64,000 bases of DNA from Gandjariella thermophila. Lineage in GTDB: Bacteria; Actinomycetota; Actinomycetes; Mycobacteriales; Pseudonocardiaceae. Position numbers and translations under genes: made by a program. The DNA lies in NCBI RefSeq assembly GCF_005405885.1, contig NZ_BJFL01000010.1, forward strand, positions 47,007-111,006, read 5' to 3'. Positions 53,773 to 63,462 of this stretch are shown here, piece after piece; within the stretch, counting starts at the first letter, position 1, and each line of letters opens with the position of its first letter. Below the pieces are notes generated by a model. That model was not told the DNA's origin. It saw only the letters and a program-made list of their open reading frames with translations, and searched no databases.

Positions 53773-55176
53773 GTGAGACCCGCAGCCGGTGCCGCGGCCG
53801 GCACGCCCAGCAGCGCCGCCATCCCGGATCCGGCAGGCCAGCGACGTCGGCTCGGACCGAGGCGGCTGCTCGCGCAGCGCGGCTACCGCCGGCTGCTGGC
53901 CAGCCGGTTGGCGGCGCAGTGGGGGGACGGCGTGTTCCAGGCCGGGCTGGCCGGTGCGGTGCTGTTCAACCCGGAGCGGCAGACCGACCCGCTCGCCATC
54001 GCCGGCGGATTCGCCGTGCTGCTGCTGCCGTACTCGGGGATCGGCCCGTTCGCCGGCGCGCTGCTGGACCGCTGGGACCGGCGCCGGGTGCTGGTGGTGG
54101 CAAACCTGCTGCGGGGAGTGTTGGTCCTACTCACCGCGCTGCTGGTAGGTGCCGGGGTGGGCGGCGCCGGCCTGTACGCGGCGGCGCTGCTGGTTACCGG
54201 CGTGAGCCGGTTCGTCAACTCGGGGCTTTCCGCGTCGCTGCCGCACCTGGTCCGGGATCGCTACCTGGTGGAGGGGAACGCGTTCGCGGTCACCTCCGGC
54301 GCGGTGATCTCGGTGGTCGGCGCGGCCTGCGCGGTCGGGCTGCGCGGGCTGTTCGGCGCCGGCAACCACGGCTCGGCGCTGACCACCGCGGTGGCCGTGC
54401 TCGGCTCGCTGACGGCCGCTTCCCTCGCCGGCCGGTTCGCCCGCGGCTCGCTGGGGCCGGACGCGGTCGACGAGCCGGCCGCCACGATGGTGGCCGTGGC
54501 GCACGGCCTGCTGGACGGCGGCCGCGCCGCGCTGCGTGCCACCGGGGTGGCCGCCGGGTTCGCCGCGTTGCTGGCGCACCGGGCGGCGTTCGGCGCCTCG
54601 CTGCTGATGACCGTGCTGCTGCTGCGCTACTCCTTCCACGACATCGGTCCGCTGCGGGCCGGGCTGCCCGGCCTGGGCGAGGCGGCCACAGCGGGCGGCG
54701 CGGGGCTGCTGGCCGCCGGGCTGGTCACCGCGCGCATCGTCGCCCGGTTCGGCCGGCCGGTCGCGGTCTGCGGCGCGCTGCTGCTGGCCGCGGTCGCCCA
54801 GCTCGGGCTGGGCCTGCCGATGACGCTGCCCGCCGTGCTGCTGGCCGCGTTCCTGGTCACCGGCACCGGTCAGGTGGTGAAGCTGTGCGTGGACGCGGCC
54901 GTCCAGCAGGAGGTGGGCGACGAGACCCGGGGCCGCGTGTTCTCCGTGTACGACATGCTGTTCAACGTCACGCAGGTGGTCGCGATCACGGTGACCGCGA
55001 TGCTGGTGCCGACCGACGGCCGCTCGCCCGGGCTGGTGGTCGCCGCCACCCTGGTCTACCTGGTCGGGCTGGTGGGGTACCTGCTCGTGCGGCGCGCCCG
55101 GCGCGGCACCACGGCGGCGCACCGCCAACCGGCTGGCACGGCCTGCGCGCCGGCGCCGAGGGGTGCCTCCGAGTAG
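53773..55176 (+). CDS. MFS transporter (Rv0037c-like)
   Basis: A 467-residue major facilitator with 11-12 helices, matching Rv0037c in position next to yqgE. The loop between helices 2 and 3 reads GALLDRWDRRRVLV, the MFS signature, and RFVNSGLSASLPHLVRDRYLVEGNAF is typical of the NarK/enterobactin-exporter-like branch. GTG 53773 has TAGGCT 7 nt upstream and no ribosome binding site; about 30 Ala/Pro-rich residues precede the first helix. Substrate unknown. Its stop codon abuts that of the CCA-adding enzyme. Confidence 0.88.
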   Translation: MRPAAGAAAGTPSSAAIPDPAGQRRRLGPRRLLAQRGYRRLLASRLAAQWGDGVFQAGLAGAVLFNPERQTDPLAIAGGFAVLLLPYSGIGPFAGALLDRWDRRRVLVVANLLRGVLVLLTALLVGAGVGGAGLYAAALLVTGVSRFVNSGLSASLPHLVRDRYLVEGNAFAVTSGAVISVVGAACAVGLRGLFGAGNHGSALTTAVAVLGSLTAASLAGRFARGSLGPDAVDEPAATMVAVAHGLLDGGRAALRATGVAAGFAALLAHRAAFGASLLMTVLLLRYSFHDIGPLRAGLPGLGEAATAGGAGLLAAGLVTARIVARFGRPVAVCGALLLAAVAQLGLGLPMTLPAVLLAAFLVTGTGQVVKLCVDAAVQQEVGDETRGRVFSVYDMLFNVTQVVAITVTAMLVPTDGRSPGLVVAATLVYLVGLVGYLLVRRARRGTTAAHRQPAGTACAPAPRGASE

Positions 55177-56697
55177 CTACTCGGCCGGCGGCTCGACGCC
55201 GTTCTCCCTGGCCCAGCGCAGCAACTCGGCCTCGGCCTCCTCGCGGGTCAGCGGGCCGCGGTCCAGCCGCAACTCCTTGAGGTGCCGCCACGCCCTGCCG
55301 ACCAGCGGGCCGGGCGGGATGCCGAGCAGCCGCATGATCTCGTTGCCGTCCAGGTCGGGGCGGACCCTGGCCAGGTCCTCCTCCTCGGCGATCCGCGCGA
55401 TCCGCGCCTCGAGGTCGTCGTAGGAGCGCTGCAGCGCCTGCGCCTTGCGCCGGTTACGGGTGGTGCAGTCGGCCCGCACCAGCTTGTGCAGCCGGGGCAG
55501 CAGGTCCCCGGCGTCGGTGACGTAGCGGCGCACCGCCGAGTCGGTCCACTCGCCGCGGCCGTAGCCGTGGAAGCGCAGGTGCAGGTAGACCAGTTTGGCC
55601 ACGTCCTCGACCACGTCCTTGGGGAAGCGCAGCGCGCGCAGCCGCTTGCGGGCCAGCTTCGCGCCGACCACCTCGTGGTGGTGGAAGCTCACCCCGCCGC
55701 CCGGCTCGAACCGGCGGGTGGCCGGCTTGCCGATGTCGTGCAGCAGCGCGGCCAGCCGCAGCACCAGGTCGGGGGAGGAGTCCCGGTCCTCCAGGTCGAT
55801 CGCCTGGTCCAGCACGACCAGCGAGTGGTGGTAGACGTCCTTGTGCTGGTGGTGCTCGTCGATCTCCAGCCGCATCGCCGGCACCTCGGGCAGCACGTAC
55901 TCGGCCAGCCCGGTGTCCACCAGCAGTTCGACGCCCTTGCGCGGGTGCGCGCCGCAGATCAGCTTGGTCAGCTCCACCTGGACCCGCTCGGCGGTGATCC
56001 GCTCGATCTGCTCGGCCATCGCCCGCATCGCGTCGACCACCCTGGGCGCCGCGGTGAACCCGAGCTGACTTTCGAACCGGGCGGCGCGGAGCATGCGCAG
56101 CGGATCGTCGGCGAAGGAATCCTCCGGAGCGGCCGGCGTGTCCAGCCGCCCGGCGAGCAGCGCGTCCATCCCGCCGTACGGGTCGATGAACCGCTGCTCG
56201 GTGAGGTCGACCGCCATCGCGTTGACGGTGAAGTCCCTGCGCAGCAGGTCACCCTCGATGGTGTCACCGAAGGTCACCTCGGGATTGCGGGACACCCGGT
56301 CGTAGGTCTCGGAGCGGAACGTGGTGATCTCCACCGTGGTGCCGCCCCGGGACGCGCCGACGGTGCCGAACGCGATCCCGGTGTCCCACACCGCGTCGGC
56401 CCAGCCGGAGACGATCTTCAGAACCTTGCCCGGGCGGGCGTCGGTGGTGAAGTCCAGGTCGCCGGCCAGCCTCCCGAGCAGGGCGTCCCGCACGCTGCCG
56501 CCGACCAGGTACAGGCGGTGACCCGCGGCGGTGAACCGCTTGGCCAGCTCGCCGACGACCGGGGACACCCGCAGCAGCTCCACCACTGCATTCTGCTGCG
56601 CCTGCGCCCGGCTACGGGCAGGCGCACGCGAAGTGCCCGGCCGAGGGTGCTCGGTGTGACTGAGGGTGCGCGAGGTGGCTGCTGCGGAGCGGGACAC
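55177..56697 (-). CDS. cca: CCA-adding tRNA nucleotidyltransferase
   Basis: A 506-residue class II CCA-adding enzyme/poly(A) polymerase family protein (Rv3907c, PcnA). The catalytic head has [11 protein letters not shown] and [10 protein letters not shown] (metal-binding Asp pair), the neck [11 protein letters not shown] and [10 protein letters not shown], and an HD domain reads [12 protein letters not shown]. It repairs or adds the 3' CCA of tRNAs. The start at GTG 56697 leaves about 35 variable residues before homology; ATG/GTG choices further in are possible. It is divergent from the Nudix gene, as in Mycobacterium. Confidence 0.93.
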   Translation of the reverse strand: MSRSAAATSRTLSHTEHPRPGTSRAPARSRAQAQQNAVVELLRVSPVVGELAKRFTAAGHRLYLVGGSVRDALLGRLAGDLDFTTDARPGKVLKIVSGWADAVWDTGIAFGTVGASRGGTTVEITTFRSETYDRVSRNPEVTFGDTIEGDLLRRDFTVNAMAVDLTEQRFIDPYGGMDALLAGRLDTPAAPEDSFADDPLRMLRAARFESQLGFTAAPRVVDAMRAMAEQIERITAERVQVELTKLICGAHPRKGVELLVDTGLAEYVLPEVPAMRLEIDEHHQHKDVYHHSLVVLDQAIDLEDRDSSPDLVLRLAALLHDIGKPATRRFEPGGGVSFHHHEVVGAKLARKRLRALRFPKDVVEDVAKLVYLHLRFHGYGRGEWTDSAVRRYVTDAGDLLPRLHKLVRADCTTRNRRKAQALQRSYDDLEARIARIAEEEDLARVRPDLDGNEIMRLLGIPPGPLVGRAWRHLKELRLDRGPLTREEAEAELLRWARENGVEPPAE

Positions 56698-56785
56698 GGG
56701 ATATCAGGGTAACGGTCCGCTACCGTCACCTCGCGCACACGACGTACCACGGGCGGGGGTCCCGGCCGCCATTACCATCGGCTCC

Positions 56786-57340
56786 ATGCCCCCGTCGCCC
56801 GGACGTTCCGGCGGTACCAAGCCGGGGCGCCGGACCCGGCGCCGGGGCCGTCGGCTGCGTACCGTTGACGAGACCTCGGCCGGTGGTCTGGTGCTGGATC
56901 CACGTCGCACGCGGGCCGCCGTCATCGGCCGGTTGGACCGCGGGGGCAGGCTGCTGTGGTCGCTACCGAAGGGCCACATCGAGCCGGGAGAGACGGCGGA
57001 GCAGACCGCGGTGCGCGAGGTGGCCGAGGAGACCGGGATCGAGAGCAGGGTGCTGCACCCGCTTGGCACCATCGACTACTGGTTCGTCGCGGAGGACCGC
57101 AGGGTGCACAAGACCGTCCACCACTTCCTGCTGGAAGCGATGGGCGGTGAGCTTTCCGACGAGGACGTGGAGGTCACCGAGGTGGCGTGGGTGCCGCTGG
57201 GTGAACTGGAGGAGCTGCTCGCCTACGCGGACGAGCGCCGCCTGGTGCGCCGGGCGACCGAACTGCTCACCGAACCGGCCGGCGAGTTCGGCGGCACCGA
57301 GGCGGCTGCCCGGCGCGCCAGCGGAGCGGAGATCCAATGA
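56786..57340 (+). CDS. mutT4: Nudix hydrolase (MutT4-like)
   Basis: A 184-residue Nudix hydrolase, orthologous in place to Rv3908. The Nudix box [23 protein letters not shown] (Gx5Ex7REUxEExGU) spans about residues 68-90 and binds the metal and the diphosphate. A basic Arg-rich N-terminus (1-28) precedes it. Substrate not known: nucleoside diphosphate derivatives. TACCAT (56773-56778) lies 7 nt before the ATG without a ribosome binding site, so probably leaderless. The DUF6049 gene follows after 70 bp. Confidence 0.9.
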   Translation: MPPSPGRSGGTKPGRRTRRRGRRLRTVDETSAGGLVLDPRRTRAAVIGRLDRGGRLLWSLPKGHIEPGETAEQTAVREVAEETGIESRVLHPLGTIDYWFVAEDRRVHKTVHHFLLEAMGGELSDEDVEVTEVAWVPLGELEELLAYADERRLVRRATELLTEPAGEFGGTEAAARRASGAEIQ

Positions 57341-57410
57341 CCCCGCCGCGGCACGCCGGCCTACTACAGCGCACGCCGTGGCCGACCGAGGCGCGAGAGA
57401 GGGAGCGCGC

Positions 57411-59864
57411 GTGAGTCGGCTGCTGGCGGCCATCGTGGCGGCCGGCTTCGCGCTGGTCAGCTCTCCGGTCACGGCACAGGCCGGCACGGATCGTCCGGTG
57501 CGCGCGCCGTCAGCCGCCCCGGCCGCCGCCCGGGTGGACCAGCGACCGCCGGCCGACGCACTCCTCCCCGGCCGGGCGGCGGGCCGACCCGCCGAGATGC
57601 CCGTCGCGGCCGCGAACCAGTCCGGCGCCGCCAGCCGGATCCACCTCGAGGTCACCGGGCTGACTCCGCGCACGGTCACCGCGGACGGCCCGCCGACCGT
57701 CGTGGTCACCGGGAAGGTGACCAACACCGGCGACCGCCGGATCGACGACGTGGCCGTCCGGCTGCAGCGCGGCGACGCGGTGACCACCGAGGATCGGCTA
57801 CGTGCCGTGTTGCGCGACCCTCCGCCGGCCGAGCGCGCCTCCTCACGCTGGGTGCCGGTGGCCGCGTTGCTGGAGCCGGGGCAGAGCCAGCCGTTCCGGG
57901 TGGAGGCGCCGCTGCAGGGCGCGCAGAGCGGATCGCTGCAGATCGGCGAGCGGGGCGTCTACCCGCTGATGGTGAACGTCAACGGCCAGCCGGACCACGG
58001 CGGCCAGGCGCGGCTGGCCGTGCTGAGCACCCTGCTGCCGGTGCTGTCCCTGCCCGGCGGCCCGCCCGCCGGGAAGCCGCCGAACCCGGCGGCGATCACC
58101 ATGCTGTGGCCGCTGGCCGACCGGCCGCGCCTGGTGGAGACGCTGCCCGGCCAACCCGCGCTGCTCACCGACGACGACCTGACCGAGTCGTTCGGCGCCG
58201 GCGGCCGGCTGGCCAACCTGCTGCAGGCCGCCGAGCAGGCCGCAGCGAACCCCGCGGTCGGCGCGTCGCTGTGCCTCGCGGTGGACCCCGACCTGCTGGT
58301 CACCGCCCAGGCGATGAGCGGCGGGTACCGGGTCCGCGCCGGTGCGACGACAGTGCCCGGCCGGGGCGTGGACGCGGCCAGGGAGTGGCTGGCCCGGCTG
58401 CGCGCGTTCGCCCCGGGGCACTGCCTGATCGCGCTGCCCGCCGCCGACGCCGACCTGGTCACGCTGTCCCGCGCCGACCAGAGCGGGCTGACCAAGCTGG
58501 CCCTCTCCGGCACCGACACCCTGCAGGAGATGCTGCGGCCGGCGCAGCCGCTGACCGGAGTGGTGTGGCCGAGCGAGGGGGCGCTGGACGACAGGACGCT
58601 GGGCAACCTGGCCGCCGACGGGGTGACCAGCGTGCTGGTCTCCCCGGACAGCATGCGCCCGAACGCCGGCAGCCAGCCGGTCGCGCTCACCGCGGCCCGG
58701 GCGCGCGTGCGCGGCGTCCGGCTGGATCCGCTGCTGGCCGCCGCGCTCGGCGGGGCTGCCGGTCAGCCGCGCGCCGCCGGGGTGACCACCGCGGCCGACG
58801 AACCCTCGCTGGCGGTGCAGAACGGGCTGGCCGCGCTGGCGTTCCGCACCGAGTTCACCGGCGACCCCGGCCGTACCGTGGTGATCGCCCCGCCGCACGT
58901 CTGGAACGCGTCCCCGGGTGAGCTCGGCGCCCTGGTGGACGCGCTGCAGAACCTCTTCGCCGGCCGGATCGCCGTGCCCGTGGGCCTCGCCCAACTGGTC
59001 GGCGGTCCGATGCCGGCGCAGCCGGCGGCGCTCGCGTACCCGCCCCAGGACGCGCCGGCCACGTTGCCCGCGGCGGTGACCGACGACGTGACCGCCGCGG
59101 AGAACACGCTGACCGACCTGACCAGCGCGATGCAGAAGGACGTCAGCGGCAACATCGGCCCGGCCGAGTTCGCCGTGCCGTTCGCCAGGAACGTGCTGCG
59201 CAGCGAGTCCAGCGGGTGGCGGGGTGACGAGGCCGCGGCCCGTGGCGCGCTGCGGGACGCCACCGAGCAGACGGCGGCGCTGCAGGGCAGGGTCACCGTG
59301 GTGCCACCGACCAACCCGCTGTCCTGGGCCTCCGGCGACAGCCTGCTGCCCGCGCTGGTGACCAACGAGCTGCCGGTGCAGGTGGTCGTCCGGGTGGTGC
59401 TCGGCGACACCCAGGGCGTGCGGCCGCAGGCCTACGATTCCCAGCTCATTCCTGCGATGCAGCGCCGTACCCTGTACATCCCGGTGCAGGTGCTCCGGTC
59501 CGGGCGACTGTCGGTCGACGTGCGGCTCACCACGCCTTCGGGCACGCCGCTGGGCACAGCCGCCCGGTTCGAGGCCACCTCCACCGCGTACAGCACGGTC
59601 ACGATCGTCATCACGGCGACCGCCGCGGCGGCACTGGTGCTGCTCGTCGCCCGGCGGATCTACCGGCGGGTGCGGTCGAGCCGGCGCGGGGCCGGGGCGC
59701 ACGACACCGCGCGTGGCGTGCGGCTGCCGGTGAACGGATCGGTGGCGGTCGACGATGTCCAGACGGGCGGCCGGACGAGCGAGCGGGGGCGAGCGGACCG
59801 GCCGGAGCCAGCACCCCGGCCGCCGGCCGGGGTGCCCGGTGAAGAGGGGTCGAGCGGGAGTTGA
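57411..59864 (+). CDS. DUF6049 membrane-anchored protein (Rv3909-like)
   Basis: An 817-residue exported protein: signal peptide (1-24, ending TAQAG), a large extracytoplasmic body beginning with an Ig-like VVTGKVTNTGDRRIDDVAVRLQ (about 95-130), then a polysaccharide-deacetylase-like region and a single C-terminal helix (about 726-747, TVTIVITATAAAALVLLVA) with a short basic tail. The gene lies between Nudix and murJ as Rv3909 does, pointing to a role in peptidoglycan precursor export or septal wall synthesis. GTG 57411 follows GGGAG. Its stop overlaps the TTG of murJ (TTGA), so translation is coupled. Confidence 0.85.
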   Translation: MSRLLAAIVAAGFALVSSPVTAQAGTDRPVRAPSAAPAAARVDQRPPADALLPGRAAGRPAEMPVAAANQSGAASRIHLEVTGLTPRTVTADGPPTVVVTGKVTNTGDRRIDDVAVRLQRGDAVTTEDRLRAVLRDPPPAERASSRWVPVAALLEPGQSQPFRVEAPLQGAQSGSLQIGERGVYPLMVNVNGQPDHGGQARLAVLSTLLPVLSLPGGPPAGKPPNPAAITMLWPLADRPRLVETLPGQPALLTDDDLTESFGAGGRLANLLQAAEQAAANPAVGASLCLAVDPDLLVTAQAMSGGYRVRAGATTVPGRGVDAAREWLARLRAFAPGHCLIALPAADADLVTLSRADQSGLTKLALSGTDTLQEMLRPAQPLTGVVWPSEGALDDRTLGNLAADGVTSVLVSPDSMRPNAGSQPVALTAARARVRGVRLDPLLAAALGGAAGQPRAAGVTTAADEPSLAVQNGLAALAFRTEFTGDPGRTVVIAPPHVWNASPGELGALVDALQNLFAGRIAVPVGLAQLVGGPMPAQPAALAYPPQDAPATLPAAVTDDVTAAENTLTDLTSAMQKDVSGNIGPAEFAVPFARNVLRSESSGWRGDEAAARGALRDATEQTAALQGRVTVVPPTNPLSWASGDSLLPALVTNELPVQVVVRVVLGDTQGVRPQAYDSQLIPAMQRRTLYIPVQVLRSGRLSVDVRLTTPSGTPLGTAARFEATSTAYSTVTIVITATAAAALVLLVARRIYRRVRSSRRGAGAHDTARGVRLPVNGSVAVDDVQTGGRTSERGRADRPEPAPRPPAGVPGEEGSSGS

Positions 59865-61522
59865 GCGACGACACGACGGCCACCATCGTGATCGAACAGG
59901 TCATCCCCTCGGACGGTCACGGGGACGAGACCCCCTCGCTGGCCAGAGCCAGCGGGTCGATGGCGATCGCCACCCTGTTCAGCCGGATCACCGGGTTCGT
60001 GTCCAAGCTGGTGATCGCCTGGCTGATCGGCTTCAGCGTGATCAACGACTCCTACACGATCGCCAACACGCTGCCGAACCAGGTGTTCGAACTGCTCATC
60101 GGCGGGGTGCTGACCAGCGTGGTGATCCCGCTGCTGGTGCGCGCGCAGGATGACCCGGACGGCGGAGTGCTCTACACCCAGAAGCTGCTCACGGTGGGGT
60201 TGGTCGTGCTGGCCGCCGGCACCGTCGTGTCGATCGCGGCCGCTCCGCTGATCGTGCGGATGTTCATCGACTCCTCGGCCGGGCAGTCCAACCCGGAACT
60301 GGCCACCGCGTTCGCCTACCTGCTGCTTCCGGAGATCTTCTTCTACGGCCTGGGCGCGCTGCTGGGCGCGATTCTCAACGCCAAGAACGTGTTCGGCCCG
60401 CCCGCGTGGGCCCCGGTGCTGAATAACCTGGTGGTGATCGTCACCGCGGCCGTCTACTACGTGGCGCCCGGCACGATCTCGCTGAACCCGGTCCGGATGG
60501 GCGACGCCAAGCTGCTCATCCTGGGGCTCGGCACCACGCTCGGCATCGTGGTGCAGGCGCTGGTGCTGGTCCCGCCGCTGCTGCGGCTGGGCTTCCCGCT
60601 GCGCTGGCGGTGGGGATGGGACTCGCGGCTCTCCGAGTTCGGCGGGCTCGCGCTGTGGGTGCTCGGCTACGTGGCGGTCAGCCAGGTCGGCTACGTGGTG
60701 GTCAACCGGGTGGCCACCGCCGGCGAGCCGGGCGGGGTGACCATCTACAGCTACTCCTGGCTGCTGCTACAGGTGCCGTACGGGGTGCTCGGCGTCTCGC
60801 TGCTCACCGCGATCATGCCGAGGATGAGCCGGGCCGCCGCCGACGGGGACACCCAGGGCGTGATCGACCACCTGGCGCACGGCAGCCGGCTCACCGCGGT
60901 GATGCTGGTACCGATCAGCGCGCTGATGACGGTGCTCGGTCCCTCGCTCAGCGACGCGCTGTTCTCGCTGGGCAAGGGTGGCGCGGACGCCGGCCGGCTC
61001 GGTCTGGCGCTGACCGCCTCGGCGTTCGGCTTGCTGCCGTTCTCGGTCACGCTGCTGCAACTGCGGGTGTTCTACGCGCTGAAGGACGCGCGCACCCCCA
61101 CCCTCATCATGATCATCATGATCGCGGTGAAGGTGCCGCTGTCCTACCTGTGCCCGGTGCTGCTGTCCCCGGACGCGATCGTGTTCGGCCTGGTCTTCGT
61201 CAACTCGCTGAGCTTCGTGGTGGGCGTGGTGGTCGGTGAGGTCTGGCTGCGCGCCCGGTTGGGCCGCACCGGCACCCGCGGCGTGCTGGTGTGCACCGGG
61301 AAGACGCTGATCGCATCGGTGTGGGGCTCGGCTGCGGCGCTGCTGGTCAGCCAACTCGCCGACCGGGTGCTGCCGAACTGGCCTGCGGCCAACGCGTGGC
61401 TGTCCCTGCTGGTGGGCGGCACGCTCGGCATGGTGTGCGCGTTCGGGATGATGGCCGTGCTCGGGGTGGACGAGCTGCGCCCGGTGATGAACCGGATCAC
61501 CCGGCTGGCCGCACGTCGCTGA
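59861..61522 (+). CDS. murJ: Lipid II flippase MurJ
   Basis: MurJ (553 residues, about 14 helices) moves lipid II across the membrane for peptidoglycan synthesis. Seen: SGSMAIATLFSRITGFVSKLVIAW, the lipid II-binding helix segments NTLPNQVFELLIGGVLTSVVIPLL, and the final VDELRPVMNRI. In Mycobacterium the same protein (MviN) carries a fused kinase homology domain; here that part is a separate gene 269 bp downstream. The start is TTG 59861, overlapping the preceding stop codon. Confidence 0.95.
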   Translation: MSDDTTATIVIEQVIPSDGHGDETPSLARASGSMAIATLFSRITGFVSKLVIAWLIGFSVINDSYTIANTLPNQVFELLIGGVLTSVVIPLLVRAQDDPDGGVLYTQKLLTVGLVVLAAGTVVSIAAAPLIVRMFIDSSAGQSNPELATAFAYLLLPEIFFYGLGALLGAILNAKNVFGPPAWAPVLNNLVVIVTAAVYYVAPGTISLNPVRMGDAKLLILGLGTTLGIVVQALVLVPPLLRLGFPLRWRWGWDSRLSEFGGLALWVLGYVAVSQVGYVVVNRVATAGEPGGVTIYSYSWLLLQVPYGVLGVSLLTAIMPRMSRAAADGDTQGVIDHLAHGSRLTAVMLVPISALMTVLGPSLSDALFSLGKGGADAGRLGLALTASAFGLLPFSVTLLQLRVFYALKDARTPTLIMIIMIAVKVPLSYLCPVLLSPDAIVFGLVFVNSLSFVVGVVVGEVWLRARLGRTGTRGVLVCTGKTLIASVWGSAAALLVSQLADRVLPNWPAANAWLSLLVGGTLGMVCAFGMMAVLGVDELRPVMNRITRLAARR

Positions 61523-61791
61523 CCTGCGTCGTCGATCCTCAGCCGGCGCCATCACGTAGGCTCGGGCACGGTATGTGACGGCACGGGCGCGGATGCCGAT
61601 GGCCGCGGCGGCGGCCCGGAGTCGTCGAACACGTGGGAGGGCCGGGCGAAGACGGGAGACCTTCGGTGCGGAGAGTGCTCCCCTGATGCGCGTGTCGAGC
61701 CATGATGCCCGAGGTGCCCACGGTGCGCGCGCCGCCGTCCGCTCCGCCGACAGGGTCGCGGGGGCGCGCGAGGCCGCGAGAGGGAGGCAGC

Positions 61792-63366
61792 GTGAGCGGT
61801 AGTCCGACCGAGCACACGGCACGCCACCAGGACGGCGCCGGTGGCGGCGGATCGGGCACGCTGCTTCCCGGTGCGGTACTCGGCGCGGGCCGGTACCGCC
61901 TGCTCGCCCAGGCCGGGTCCGACGCCCGCGCCGGTGCCGGGTTGTGGCGGGCCAGGGACGGTCAGCTCAAGCGGGACGTGGCGCTCACGGTGCTGCTCGG
62001 CGATCCGGCCGACCCGGCGGCGGCCGGCCGGGCCAGGCGCACGCTGGAGCGCGCCATGCACGCGGCCAGCTTCGTCCACCCCGGCGTGGCCCGCGTGCTG
62101 GACGTGCTCAGCCCGGGCAACGGGGTCAAGCCGACCGAGGGCATCCTCGGCATGGTCGTCGCCGAGTGGACGCAGGGCACCGACCTGGTGGACCTGGTCG
62201 CCGACGGCCCGCTGCCGCACGCCACCACCTGCCGGCTGCTGGAGCCGCTGGCCGCGGCGGTGGAGGGCGCGCATCACGCCGGCCTGGTACTGGGCACCGA
62301 TCATCCGCAGCGCATCCGGGTGACCGCGGACGGCCGGTTGCGGCTGGCGTTTCCCGGGCCGCTGCCCGACGCGGTGGCGCAGGATGACGTCCGTGGCCTG
62401 GGTGCCGTGCTCTACCTGCTGCTGACCGGCCGCTGGGCGCTTCCGGGCGGGCCGGAGGGCCTGCCCGCCGCACCGCAGGGGCCGGGCGGCTCGGTCGTCG
62501 CGCCGCGCAGCCTGCAACCGGCGGTCCCGCATGCGCTGTCCAGCGTCGCGGTGCGCAGCCTCGAGAACACCAGCGTCGGCGGCATCCGCACCAGCGCGGC
62601 CATCCTCCAGGTGCTCGCCGAGGTGGCCGAGGCCGAGTTGCAGGCCACCCAGCCGCACCAGATCAGCGACGACCCCGAGGACGAGGTGGTTTGGACCACC
62701 CGCAAGCCGGTGCGGGACCCGGAGCAGCAGCGCAAGCTCATGATCGGCGTGGTGGCACTGGTGGTGGCCACCCTCGTGGTGATCGCCTGGCTGGGCATCA
62801 GCGTGATCAACTTCTTCAGCGACTCTCCGGCCCAGGGCGGTCCGCCACTGGTGGTGAGCCCGACCACACCGCCGCCGAGCCCGCCGCCCACCTCGGCGCC
62901 GCCGCCGACCACCAGCCCCTCGGCGGCCGCCGGGCCGGTGCGACCCTCCGGCATCGTGGTGTACAGCCCGGACGGCGACCCGGACAGCCCGAACCGGGCC
63001 AGGCTGGCCATCGACGGCAACCCGGGCACGGTGTGGAAGACCGACAACTACTTCCAGAACTTCCCGGCGCTCAAGTCGGGGATCGGGCTGATGGTCAGCT
63101 TCCCGACGGCCGTCCGGCTGGCCGCGGTCACGGTCACCTCGCCCAGCCAGGGCGCGACGGTGGAGATCCGCACCGCACCGTCGGACAACGCCGACCTGGA
63201 CCAAACCCAGGTGATCGGCTCGGCACCGCTGGGCGCCGGGGACACCCGGATCCCGGTGAACATGCCCGCTCCCGGCCAGCGGGTGCTGATCTGGATCACC
63301 TCGCTGGGCGGAGGCGGCCGATCCTTCCAGGCCGCGATCGCGGAACTGGTGTTCCAGCCGGCCTGA
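61792..63366 (+). CDS. MurJ-associated pseudokinase
   Basis: A 524-residue protein matching the C-terminal half of mycobacterial MviN. Residues about 20-275 form a Ser/Thr kinase homology domain that has lost key residues: VALTVL has no Lys, and HRD and DFG are replaced (LGTDHPQRIRV). Then come an acidic juxtamembrane segment (DDPEDEVVWTTRKP, the region that in MviN is a phospho-Thr site for FhaA), one helix (about 318-340), a Pro/Ser/Thr linker and an extracellular discoidin-like domain (about 385-524). GTG 61792 follows GGGAGG. The gap before it (61523-61791) has no recognised gene. Confidence 0.88.
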   Translation: MSGSPTEHTARHQDGAGGGGSGTLLPGAVLGAGRYRLLAQAGSDARAGAGLWRARDGQLKRDVALTVLLGDPADPAAAGRARRTLERAMHAASFVHPGVARVLDVLSPGNGVKPTEGILGMVVAEWTQGTDLVDLVADGPLPHATTCRLLEPLAAAVEGAHHAGLVLGTDHPQRIRVTADGRLRLAFPGPLPDAVAQDDVRGLGAVLYLLLTGRWALPGGPEGLPAAPQGPGGSVVAPRSLQPAVPHALSSVAVRSLENTSVGGIRTSAAILQVLAEVAEAELQATQPHQISDDPEDEVVWTTRKPVRDPEQQRKLMIGVVALVVATLVVIAWLGISVINFFSDSPAQGGPPLVVSPTTPPPSPPPTSAPPPTTSPSAAAGPVRPSGIVVYSPDGDPDSPNRARLAIDGNPGTVWKTDNYFQNFPALKSGIGLMVSFPTAVRLAAVTVTSPSQGATVEIRTAPSDNADLDQTQVIGSAPLGAGDTRIPVNMPAPGQRVLIWITSLGGGGRSFQAAIAELVFQPA

Positions 63367-63392
63367 CCGGTCGGCGTACGGCGGTGAGATCG

Positions 63393-63421
63393 GCTTGGGG
63401 CGACGCTGCGTCGCCCCAAGC
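63393..63421. terminator. Terminator after pseudokinase gene
   Basis: GCTTGGGGCGACG (63393-63405), loop CTG, and the perfect 13-bp complement (63409-63421), 27 bp after the stop. No T-tract. Confidence 0.7.
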
Positions 63422-63430
63422 ACACCTCTG

Positions 63431-63446
63431 GGTGATCGAGATCACC
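63431..63446. promoter_or_regulatory. CRP/GlxR-like palindrome at sigM promoter
   Basis: GGTGATCGAGATCACC is a perfect 16-bp palindrome fitting the CRP-family pattern GTGA-N6-TCAC. Its right end is 4 bp before TATCCT (63451-63456), so it covers the -35 region. Confidence 0.6.
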
Positions 63447-63450
63447 TCGA

Positions 63451-63456
63451 TATCCT
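63451..63456 (+). promoter_or_regulatory. -10 hexamer of sigM
   Basis: TATCCT, 6 nt before the GTG start, implying a leaderless transcript. Confidence 0.55.
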
Positions 63457-63462
63457 CTTTCC

